A program made the translations under genes and the position numbers. Below the pieces are notes generated by a model. It was not told the DNA's origin, did not search any database, and saw only the letters and a list, made by a program, of their open reading frames with translations. 64,000 bases of DNA from the NCBI GenBank assembly GCA_003313425.1, contig NHZP01000073.1, positions 1-64,000 of the forward strand, in the 5' to 3' direction. Below are positions 22,099 to 31,151 of the stretch, piece after piece (position 1 is the first letter of the stretch; every line of letters begins with the position of its first letter). The stretch comes from Pseudopyrenochaeta lycopersici (taxonomy: Eukaryota > Ascomycota > Dothideomycetes > Pleosporales > Pseudopyrenochaetaceae).

Positions 22099-22803
22099 AG
22101 CAATGCATTGACCCTAACTAATAACGTTCTAGCCAGACATTTCCTTCCTAAGGGACTTTCAGGCACCATTTCTCCAGCAATGTGTACTTTGTTGAGCCTG
22201 CAATAATTAATTAGATCTGTTCAGCAGGTAATTAGCTAAGTCAGTCACCATCACAGATGTGCAACGAAGAAACTAGATTGTTCCTTAGCGAATACATAAG
22301 TCCTAATGTATTGAGTTAGATCGAATTGATTGATGCACAACTTTTAGATTTAGAAGCACGAGTGATGAGTTTAGAGGCTACAGTCGTGATCCTTAGCATC
22401 TATTGCGCCATTCCTCAAATTTCGCTTTTGCTACATACTTAAGCAGCAATCTGTAGCCTATGCGTCTCCTAATTGCCATGGCATCAATCATTTACCTTGT
22501 CCGTCATTCTGAATCACAACACAACCTTTCTAAAAACTTTTCCGGGACTGCTACCGCAAAGCCCTACCGATCTGCTACCGTTTCTGCAAGGTGTTAGAAT
22601 CTCAACTTTACTTTCGCCCTGAATAGTAAGAATGTGGTTTTTTAGAGTGCGCATAGCAAATGCATACCTAGAATTGATATAATAAAAACAATAATACTTA
22701 GGTATGTTCAAGAGATAGTTAGAAGGCGAAGCGTATCAAGGCTGACGTATTATTCCAATACTCTATAGGCTACCTTCTTTTGTGACTACTTCAATCTAAA
22801 CCC
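22099..22803. other. Intergenic region
   Basis: No gene. A palindromic TTATTATTATAATAATAA tract lies at 22,077-22,094 at the putative receptor start. The remainder is A/T-rich. Confidence 0.4.
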
Positions 22804-25375
22804 TCAAGCATCAAAGTCGAAGGGTGCAGCAATTTCGACCCCTTTCGTGGCAAGTATGTGCGCGCTGGAGACGCCCACGGAAACAACGTACTTGCCTGAG
22901 TTGACAGACCACTTGCCTTTTGACTCATTGAAATAAGCAAAGCTTTCATAATCCAAAGAGATAGAAACAGTCTGTTTTGTCTCTGGAGCCAAATGAACCT
23001 TTGCATAGCCCTTGAGCTCCTTCACTGGCCTGTCGACCGCACCTTGGCTGCTCTGACCAACGTACACTTGAATGGTCTCACTTCCTTCGCGCGCGCCGGT
23101 ATTGGTGATATCTGCGGTGACCAACAAACTTTGACCTTTCTTGAAAGAGGTTGATGAAATTGACACGTTATTGACGTTGAAGGTTGTATAGGAAAGGCCA
23201 AATCCGAAGGGGAAAAGAACAGTCTCTGGCTTGCGATCGTAATGGCGATATCCGATGTAGATACCTTCCTTGTATTCTACTCGGTCGGCCTTGAGATCAC
23301 CCGGGAAATTCTCCCATGCCGGTGAGTTCGAAAGTTATTTGGGGAACGTGACAGGCAACTTTCCACCCGGGTACGCCGAACCAAAGATAATGTCGGCAAT
23401 AGTATATCCAGCTTCTTGTCCCGGAAACCACACTTGTAGAATAGCTGACACATCATTTATCCACGGCATAGAGATTGGAGAACCAGTGGAGTTTATAACG
23501 GCCGTGTTGGGATTTACTGCTGCAACGGCAGTAATTACCTGGTTGAAAGAGCCATTGCGCGGAAGATCCATATCGTCCCGATCGCATCCCTCTGTCTCCC
23601 AAGCCTGAGTGTTTCCAACAAATATAACTGCCACATCAGATGATTTGGCGACGTTGATGGCCCCTTGAAGGAGATCTGCTTCCATGAGATGCCGCTCCAT
23701 AAGACCGAAGTTGAAACCGAGACAATTTGACATGAACGACACTTCATTGTCTGGATCGGCGACGGTTGAGGCTTCCAGGCGGATCTGATAAGGCTGACCT
23801 GCCACAAAATCAAACCGCTTCTGCTCTTCCACTGCTACTCCTAGCAAGATCGCGTAAACGTCAGCTGACTTCCCTTCAACGTTGTAGACAAGTTCATCGT
23901 TGATATAGACCTTGGTATTCCCGATAGTTGCCAAGCTGATGTAATGTTTCCCGGACACTGACGGAGTATAAGTACCCGCCAAAACCACGCGGGCCATACC
24001 AGTTGACTCCCGTGACCGGAAACTTGAGCTCGGGTGGTTTGTTGTGGGTCCAGCCTCTCCATTCTCATTGAATGACTGGAATGAGAAACCAGGCTTGCCT
24101 TCAAGATCGACCACTCCTTCAGAACAAGGAGGAAGGTTCCTCAGTATGTGAGCTCCTTCAGCATAACTCAACTGTACCTTATTACCAACTGCTTCCTCGA
24201 ACGCCTCGTAAGCCGTAATGTCATGATGCGGGTTCACTGCAGCCGAGCCGCCACCCTGACTAAGACATTGTTTCGCTAAGCCAATCATGGCTATGGAGCC
24301 AATATTTTCTGTGTTTAGTGGAAGCGTGTTGTTCTTGTTCTTCAGTAGCACTGCGCCTTCCCCACCGGCTTTTCGGATCAGCGCTCGATGTTCGGGAAGA
24401 TCTTCCGCGCGCTCGGGAGGAACGGTCGGATGATCAAACCCCCCGCTTCGCTGGAGAAATTTCAAATTCTCAAAGACACGCGCATCTAGCGTCTCCATGG
24501 AAACTTCGTTGTTGTCGCGGGCTCTTTGGATGTTCTCAGAGGTGCGCCAACTAGCCGGACCGGGCATCTCGAGGTCGAGGCCAGCATTGAGAGCCACGGC
24601 TAGCGAATTAGTGCCACCCCAATCGCCCATTACCTGACCATCATATCCCCATTGGTTGCGGAGAATATCTGTCAACAGATACTTGTTAGAGTCCGCATGC
24701 GTGCCGTTGACGACATTGTAGCTTGTCATGATAGACCACGGCTGAGAGGCCTTGATTGCAATTTCGAAGGGTTTCAGGTAGATCTCGCGAAGAGCGCGCT
24801 CGCTCACACGAGCATCTATGCTGGATCGGTTGCTTTCTTGTTCATTGGCAGCGAAGTGCTTTATTGTGGCCCCGATTCCTTCGCCCTGGACCCCCTTGAT
24901 ATAGTCTGATGCTAGGCGTCCGGCAAGTAACGGATCTTCGGAAAAGGATTCAAAGTTGCGACCACCGATCGGATGGCGATGAGGGCAAACAGTGGGGCCG
25001 AGTCTAATATATTGACACAGATCAGTTCAGCGCCCTTAAAAACGGCAGCAGGAGCGAATGCACTCACAGAACCCGGGCGCCTTTTGTTTTCGTCTCTTGG
25101 GCTAGTGCCCTACCTATTTCCCCTGCAAGTTGATTGTTGAAAGAAGTGGCAAGGGAAACACCCGCTGGGAAACATGCGCTTTTGACACCATTGTTGAAAT
25201 TCTCGCCACGAGCGCCGTTCGGCCCATCCGTAAGCTTCATACGAGGTATACCAAGTCTTTCAATACCAGCTGTCTCCCAAAATGAAGAGCCTGCAAGTAA
25301 CAGAACTTTTTCTTCAAATGTCATCCGCTTAATGAGACCTTCAAGGTAGGTCTGGATGCCATGATCGGAGCCCAT
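22804..25375 (-). pseudogene. GH3 beta-glucosidase with one in-frame nonsense codon
   Basis: Exon 1 is 25,375-25,068 and exon 2 is 25,003-22,804, with a 64-bp intron (GTGAGT...ATTAG). The coding frame is about 835 codons. Family 3 glycosidase features are in order: LTDGPNGARG, RHPIGGRNFESFSEDP, TIKHFAANEQE, and the nucleophile Asp in VMGDWGGTNS. A PA14-like insertion follows (VVLAGTYTPSVSGKHYISLA), then EGCDRDDMDLP, and a C-terminal fibronectin-III-like domain (ADITNTGAREGSETIQVYVG). There is no signal peptide, so an intracellular enzyme cleaving short beta-glucosides is likely. A TAA at 23,335-23,337 interrupts VTFPK-LSNSPAWENF at about codon 659. The same frame continues cleanly to 22,804. 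CAA to TAA is the simplest cause; the product would lose the C-terminal domain. Confidence 0.85.
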
Positions 25376-25583
25376 CTTTGCAAGGAGATCAAAAAAGGGG
25401 TGGCACTTAAGACAAATAGATTGAATTTACGTTGATAGAATAATAGAATTCATACAGATTGGACGGCACTATAAGTATTTATGGCCTAATGTCATCTAAA
25501 GTTCTGTAGGGTAAATAAGCGTTGACACTAGTGTTAGCGGGAGGACTGTTGTGGTAATCCGAAGCCCACACATCCGAAGGCTT

Positions 25584-25741
25584 GACCTAGAAAGAGTTGG
25601 TAAGCTACTGACTCCGCTACTATTACTTAATCCCGCTAGCTATCCCTAACTCAGCTCCTTATCCTTGACGCACATCTGATTGAATATATCTTAAGGCTTC
25701 GACTTGGAAAGAGTTGATAAGCAACTAACCCCGCTTCCATT
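25584..25741. repeat. Two imperfect direct repeat units; the second is interrupted by the hAT element
   Basis: A unit beginning GAAAGAGTTGGTAAGC and including CCGCTAGCTATCC and CAGCTCCTTATCCTT (about 25,584-25,672) recurs from 25,697 (GAAAGAGTTGATAAGC). The second unit is split by the hAT at CTTCCATT and resumes at 28,841 (TGATCCTGCTAGCTATCC, GGCTCCTTATCCTTAAC). Shorter AACTTAGCTC-type repeats follow to about 28,930. Confidence 0.65.
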
Positions 25742-28700
25742 CAGACCTGGACATCGTTCGTCTAAACGATCAGTAAACGATGATCGATCGTTCGGCGAAC
25801 GATCGTCGTTCGGCTATCGTTAGCTTTGTTATTGTTCTTGTTTACAGACGCGTCGCAAAAGCGGGGAAGCGGAGAAGTCAACAGATGAGATCATGAACGC
25901 GTTAATACAGTTTTACTGTAAATTCGTTCCATTTCTCTTGTTACTCCTTTATCGACTGCCAGCATGAGCTTAAAGAATCGTCGAAAGCGATTAGCTACTC
26001 ATCTTGACGACACTGGACCGCAACAACGTCGTAGCAAACGATTATCGCAGCTTATTATCCAGGATGAGGACTCTCCTATCCAGCAAAGGTTTGATCTTAA
26101 CGATACTAACGACGACGAGCTTTCAGAAGTTATCGCAGATCCCTCTATACGTACTGAGTTACAGCGTACCAACGATGACTCAATCTGGCTACCAGAAAGT
26201 CAGGGTGACGAGCCAGCCACTGCTCTAAAGTTTGACTACAGTTGGGTTGATTGGGAGCGTATCTCAAGCTTTGCAACGCCTCTTAGTGATGTTAAAGTCA
26301 CCCAGTGGGTGTGGAAATATGGGGTTCCTATAGAGCAGAAAGATCGAATGACTAAGGCGAGATTCTGGTTGTGCAAACCGTGTTACCTAAACGGGAAGGA
26401 GATTACCTACAACGTAACGAGAGGTGTCCAAAGCGTGCGCAAGCACATGGCACAGCACCACCCAAAGCTTGCAGAAGACGAGAGCCTAGAGGACTTTAAG
26501 CTTGCTAACTGGTTTCGTTCGTGTGGCCTTGACCCATCTCGAAGCGATCACCAACGCATTATTGCTCGATTAGTCCGAAATACAGACTTCGAGAGGATTA
26601 ACCAAGCTCTAAGAAGGTGGGTGGTGAGGCGTAGGATCCCATTTCAGCGTGTTGATGACCCTGAATTCCTCGAATTTCTGGCCACGTTGCAACCACTAGT
26701 TCAAACCCCAAGGGCTATAAACAATAGGCGTACGATTGCCCGGCGAGTGCTTGAAGATCTAAAATGCCATCAGCGTGAGATAATACAGCTTTTGCAGCAA
26801 GGTCCAGGCATGATCCACCTCGCATTCGACTTGTGGACGTCACCAAACTTACATGCAGTTAATGGAGTAGTTGCTCACTTCGCTAACTGTGAGGGCACCA
26901 ACTGTAAGCTTCTACTAGGCCTCTCACCGTTTTACGACTCTCACGAGAGCGTTAATATCGCCCAGGACGTATATCGAATTGCCAAGACATATGGAATTGT
27001 GGGCAAGCTTGGCTACTTTGTCCTTGACAATGCTAGGAACAACGATACAGCTATTGACGCGTTGGCAAAGCTTCTTAACGTTCCAGAGGCTTCATGGGTT
27101 CACCAGCGGCGATTACGTTGTATGGGCCATGTCATCAACTTGGTAGCGAGATCCCTCTTGTTTGGTGATCGAAAGGATATATATGAGGCCGAGAACCAGC
27201 TACTAAAGGACTCTCGCGATGAAGTAATGCTCTGGCAGTGCCAAGGACCTGTTGGAAAGATTCACAATGTTGTAAAATGGGTGCGTAAGAGCCCTCAGAG
27301 GCACGAGAGATGGCTGAAAGTTTGTGAGCGTGAGCGCAAGAAAAAGCTTATAAAGCCTTACCGCTTAGAGCTTGTACAGGACCAGCAGACGCGGTGGAAC
27401 AGCACTTATCTTATGATTGATCGCGCAGTGGAACTTATGGCTGAGGTTGACACATTCATCGACGACGAGAGCAACCGCTACTCTATAGCAGTTAGCAGCG
27501 GCAAGCGCGTTCAAAAAGGCAAAGACTCACTGTCGTTGTGGGTATTTAAAAATCGCTTCACACACGACGATTGGGGCGTACTGCAAACTTTTCAAGGCGG
27601 CCTCCAGCCACTCTTTGAAGCAACAATGGCTCTGCAAGGCGACGCCAGCGCTGGCGATTTTGTAGGAGTTGGCTACGTCTTACCTACGCTTGAATGTATC
27701 CTCAGTCGTCTTGAGGATGCTAAGGCTGAGTACGCTGGTCGCGATACGAGGATACACGCATTGCTCGAACATGGATGGGCGAAGGCAGATGAGTACTATT
27801 GCCTTATGGATCGCTCGCCAGCACTGGCAGCCGCCATTGTACTCGACCCACGCCGCAAGTGGCACTTTATTAACCGGCAATGGAAGCAGCAAGCAGGTAG
27901 AGCTTGGCTAAAGACTGCGAAGCAATCAGTGAGAGATCTGTGGCAGCGCGAGTATAAAGACTTGCCAGGCGAACTTGAAGCCACATCAACAAGATTACTA
28001 AGTAAAAAGCCACCTATATTGGGCGCACTAAGAACCTACCTCGCCGCTGCAATTGATGAGGATGACCCTATTGTTGCTACGACTGCAGATGAGTACGATG
28101 AGTGGATAAGTAAGCCGCGAGTACGCAGTGTTAATCCTATCAAGTACTGGCATTCCGCTGAGGTTCGTGGCCGTTATCCTCGCCTCGCCCGAATGGCGAT
28201 TGATATCCTCTCTATCCCACCTATGAGCGACGAGCCAGAGAGGGTCTTCTCCCTTGCTGGTATCCTCCTTGATAAGCGGCGTCAAAGTATGAGTGTAGAG
28301 GTAATGGAGGCAAGCGAACTGCTTGCAAACTGGGATGCGCAAGGGCTTATTACACTAGGGTCGCCAGCAGGCTTAGGCAACGATAAGAGCAACCGCGAAG
28401 TGGAGGATGAGGAGGGTAGCGAGCAGCTGACACCGAGTGCGACGCAGCTGAGCTTCTCGAGTACTTCGGCAGTAGGGGAGCTGGCTAATAGTCGTTTCTC
28501 AACACTAGAACTGTAGCGAAAGTTAGCAGCGATTGCGAGCTCTGATTTTTCTTTCAAATAAACTAAGCAATTTTTATATACAGGCGTTAATAGGATAGGA
28601 AATCCTATTCAAGAGAGCTTGGCTTAATAATATATAGTATAGCCTGTGCGCTGCCTATACAACTTTCCTAAAACAGGAATTAGGAATAGCTAAGATTTAC

Positions 28701-28832
28701 GAGATTTTCACAGTTTATATAGTAAATACCTAGTCAATAGAATAAGAACCAGTTCTTGGCCATAAACGTCGTTCGGACGATGAACGATCGTTCAAAACGA
28801 TCGTTCGGGGAAACGAACGATGTCCAGGTCTG
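25742..28832 (+). mobile_element. Complete hAT DNA transposon
   Basis: The element is 3,091 bp. Its ends are perfect 20-bp inverted repeats: CAGACCTGGACATCGTTCGT at 25,742 and its exact complement ending at 28,832. It is flanked by an 8-bp target duplication CTTCCATT (25,734-25,741 and 28,833-28,840), the length expected for hAT. Both subterminal regions carry clusters of the palindrome-like motif CGATCGTTCG, probable transposase-binding sites. One gene fills the interior. No RIP-type damage is seen, so the copy is young and probably competent. Confidence 0.95.
25964..28516 (+). CDS. hAT transposase, intact
   Basis: An uninterrupted 850-aa frame starts MSLKNRRKRLATHLDD. It has a basic N-terminal tail and a BED-finger-like region (QWVWKYGVPI ... 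FWLCKPCYLNGKE ... HMAQHHP). The RNase-H-like core follows, with catalytic Asp at about 289 (FDLWTSPN), Asp at about 355 (VLDNARNNDT), the conserved CMGHVINLVAR and RWNSTYLMI segments, and the catalytic Glu at about 759 in PMSDEPERVFSLAG. The C-terminal dimerisation block (YWHSAEVRGRYPRLARMAID) is complete, as is the acidic tail. It cuts and pastes the element in the nucleus. No intron is needed. All residues needed for activity appear to be present. Confidence 0.93.
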   Translation: MSLKNRRKRLATHLDDTGPQQRRSKRLSQLIIQDEDSPIQQRFDLNDTNDDELSEVIADPSIRTELQRTNDDSIWLPESQGDEPATALKFDYSWVDWERISSFATPLSDVKVTQWVWKYGVPIEQKDRMTKARFWLCKPCYLNGKEITYNVTRGVQSVRKHMAQHHPKLAEDESLEDFKLANWFRSCGLDPSRSDHQRIIARLVRNTDFERINQALRRWVVRRRIPFQRVDDPEFLEFLATLQPLVQTPRAINNRRTIARRVLEDLKCHQREIIQLLQQGPGMIHLAFDLWTSPNLHAVNGVVAHFANCEGTNCKLLLGLSPFYDSHESVNIAQDVYRIAKTYGIVGKLGYFVLDNARNNDTAIDALAKLLNVPEASWVHQRRLRCMGHVINLVARSLLFGDRKDIYEAENQLLKDSRDEVMLWQCQGPVGKIHNVVKWVRKSPQRHERWLKVCERERKKKLIKPYRLELVQDQQTRWNSTYLMIDRAVELMAEVDTFIDDESNRYSIAVSSGKRVQKGKDSLSLWVFKNRFTHDDWGVLQTFQGGLQPLFEATMALQGDASAGDFVGVGYVLPTLECILSRLEDAKAEYAGRDTRIHALLEHGWAKADEYYCLMDRSPALAAAIVLDPRRKWHFINRQWKQQAGRAWLKTAKQSVRDLWQREYKDLPGELEATSTRLLSKKPPILGALRTYLAAAIDEDDPIVATTADEYDEWISKPRVRSVNPIKYWHSAEVRGRYPRLARMAIDILSIPPMSDEPERVFSLAGILLDKRRQSMSVEVMEASELLANWDAQGLITLGSPAGLGNDKSNREVEDEEGSEQLTPSATQLSFSSTSAVGELANSRFSTLEL

Positions 28833-28840
28833 CTTCCATT

Positions 28841-29767
28841 ACTTGATCCTGCTAGCTATCCCAACTCGGCTCCTTATCCTTAACTTAGCTCCTCAACTTA
28901 GCTCTTTAACTCAGCTCTCTACCCTTGGCTCGGCTCCTAGTCCCGAAAATACCGAATATGTAGTAAGGCCTCGCTTAGACTTCCTAGATGTCTCAGTGAT
29001 AGAGTCTGAATGCGCTATGATAGCTGGACGCGTCAAGGATTCATCTCGCCGTAGACCATATGTGTCGCTGTTTGACACATCTCTTTCCGAGTCTCTCGAG
29101 GCGGATAGCGAGGACACATTGCTAGAGACTTTACGTGCCGCGATGTCGAAATGGGATTTCTATAGTGCCGACTATCCATCTCTTCACGAAACAATCAACA
29201 CTCGTCTGTTGATAGTGCTTATATTAGGTATCATAATATGAAGTATATACGTCTTTATCACAAATGACTCTAGTGTATCAGGTGCGAATAGTTCCTCGGG
29301 GTGGACAAGGACAGAGAGGCGGCGTTCCGGCAGACGATGGCGGAATGGCTCGAGTCGCACATGCCGGGTGCGAGACTAGTCGGACACAAGGGAGCACGCA
29401 CGGGGGACTTGCTTAGATGAGATTCAAATGACAGGATTGCTTCGGCGGGCATTAGTAGGCAGTATCCAGGCCACTGTAAATCGAAACGCTGAGGCGGTAG
29501 CAGCTAGAAAAGGGTGGCGTGTTTCCCGTATCTGAGTCCACCGTGCGGGAGGATTGCGTGGGCGTTGATTGTCTACAGTTATACGCACACACAATTGATT
29601 AACGCCCGGCGGCTGAGCCGAAAGGGCTACTATCACTGCTCTACTAACCGCTGCCGCATGCTCCGCTTGGCTCACGCGTGCTGGTACTCAATCAACAATT
29701 TCTCGGTACGTAGGGGCGGACTTTATATAGTATAATAACTAGATAGGCAAACACCTGATACCCATGC
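28841..29767. other. Flank of the hAT insertion with an unrecognised ORF
   Basis: The start is the second half of the interrupted repeat unit. An open frame at about 28,945-29,241 (plus) encodes RLDFLDVSVIESECAMIAG and an acidic SESLEADSEDTLLETL. It looks protein-like but belongs to no family I know. Nothing else is recognised. Confidence 0.3.
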
Positions 29768-30511
29768 TTACACAGAACAAGTTAGTTGTGTCGTTTTTAG
29801 CATGCTGCTTTTGTCCTCCCTTAGGGCAGTATGAGCCTTAGGAAGCACCACAACGGTATGGATATTTACCTCCCCGCCTTCAACGGTATCCATATGCCTA
29901 CGGCGCCCATCAATGGAGCTCAACATGTGACTCCCATTTGTGCTGTACTTTAGAGTTGAGTAATTATGCGAACTACGCGTCCTGCTAGAAAACGTAGGAA
30001 GTCCCAACTTTCGCAAAGCATGCCCAAACAGCGATTTTAGCGGTGGTATACAAACCGCAGCTATGCCAAGCTGCTCCTCAATTTTGCACCACATATTAAT
30101 GTGGACTATGTCGCGAAGTGTGTCCCCTGTAATGGCGAAGTCTCTCATGTAGGTAGTTTTAATGATTGCTGCAGCGCAAGCAACAAGGCCAAGAGCCATA
30201 AGAAACGCAATCACAATGCGGTCGAAGAGGGTCCGTCGGAGCCTGCGAAGGAAGGCAATCGGCATAAGAGAAAGTGTGAGGTCCAACACGATGTTGGTGA
30301 CTAAACAAGATGTGAGCTGGCGCATATATTTGATGGTTTTCGTAGAGCGACCTACTGGAGAATACATATCCAAGCGTGTGCATCTGCGCAGGCGTCCAGC
30401 ATTTAGCGCCTGGAACAAGTTCCCACATTGCGCGAAGAGGGAAGCATTCAGTGAATTGTGCGATGAATGTGCTGGCCACTGAAAGTACCTGAACGATGAT
30501 CAAGGCCCAAA
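29768..30511 (-). pseudogene. Pth11-like receptor (2), 3' part, separated by a retrotransposon
   Basis: The 5' half of this gene lies at 35,065-35,528. Sequence from 30,511 to 30,356 gives ALIIVQVLSVASTFIAQFTE and CFPLRAMWELVPGAKCW. A 55-bp intron (30,301-30,355, GTAGGT...TTTAG) joins GYVFS to ITNIVLDLTLSLMPIAFLR. The last helices (IVIAFLMALGLVACAAAII, MWCKIEEQLGIAAVCIPPLK) and a polar tail follow. These are helices 4-7 of a Pth11-like membrane receptor. The junction with the upstream half is in frame once the element and one target duplication are removed (WTLW then ALII), so the insertion broke a gene that was otherwise intact. Confidence 0.85.
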
Positions 30512-30698
30512 TGTGAGCGGTCTCTAGTAACTGGATTCCAGCTATCTAGTCCAGATGCTATCTACAACCAAGATGGGAAGAAAAAGGGGAGGATTAAGTG
30601 CCATGCGAGGTTATAAAGTTCACGAGCGCGAGCCACCCGCACGAGCCGTATATCTGTGCACGATGGCGCAGCCTCGGACATAGGCCTAGCCCGTTACA
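30512..30698 (-). repeat. 3' LTR of the gypsy element
   Basis: 187 bp, from TGTGAGCGG to CCGTTACA on the plus strand. It is identical to the 5' LTR. The upstream polypurine tract (AAAAAGGGAGGAGGGGAGTA in sense orientation, 30,699-30,719) directly abuts it, and the final stop codon TAA is the last triplet before the LTR. Confidence 0.95.
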
Positions 30699-31151
30699 TT
30701 ACTCCCCTCCTCCCTTTTTGCGCGTCTTCGTCCATAGCTTCCAAGCATCAGTCATGCGCACATTCTCGACTGGCTCCCAGGTTGGATTCGTATAGTCAAC
30801 CCACTTCACACGTGCTTCCTTGAAGTATCTCCGGCCCCGTTTTGTAGTCCTTTCGTCTAGTATTCGCTCAACTAGCCAGGCTTCCTCCCCATCGATAAGT
30901 AAGGGGCCTGGTTGGCTGTCCCCGACCTTCTGAGATGGAAGGGGATCATTTGGTACAGGTCGTAGTAGGTCGACGTGGAAAACGGGATGTATCCTACCAG
31001 GGACATCGAGCTGATATGAGTGGGAGTTAACTTGTCGTACCACTCGGTACTTGCCGTGCAACCAATCTAGCTTCTTCGAGGGTCTTGTTGTTTTGACATT
31101 CCTAAGGTTGAGAAATACCCAGTCTCCCTCCTTGTAATGTTTCTCCCGCAC
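30699..31151 (-). CDS. Integrase C-terminal region with chromodomain
   Basis: About 148 codons contain HYKEGDWVFLNLRNVKTTRP and SKKLDWLHGKYRVVRQV, the 'GPY/F'-type integrase C-terminal module. GRIHPVFHVDLLRPVPND follows, then a chromodomain-like stretch (AWLVERILDERT ... EARVKWVDYTNPTWEPVENV). In intact chromoviruses this is fused to the end of pol. Here it is out of frame with pol because of the deletion, so it is probably not translated as part of the polyprotein. The 3' end of the frame doubles as the polypurine tract. Confidence 0.8.
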   Translation of the reverse strand: MREKHYKEGDWVFLNLRNVKTTRPSKKLDWLHGKYRVVRQVNSHSYQLDVPGRIHPVFHVDLLRPVPNDPLPSQKVGDSQPGPLLIDGEEAWLVERILDERTTKRGRRYFKEARVKWVDYTNPTWEPVENVRMTDAWKLWTKTRKKGGGE

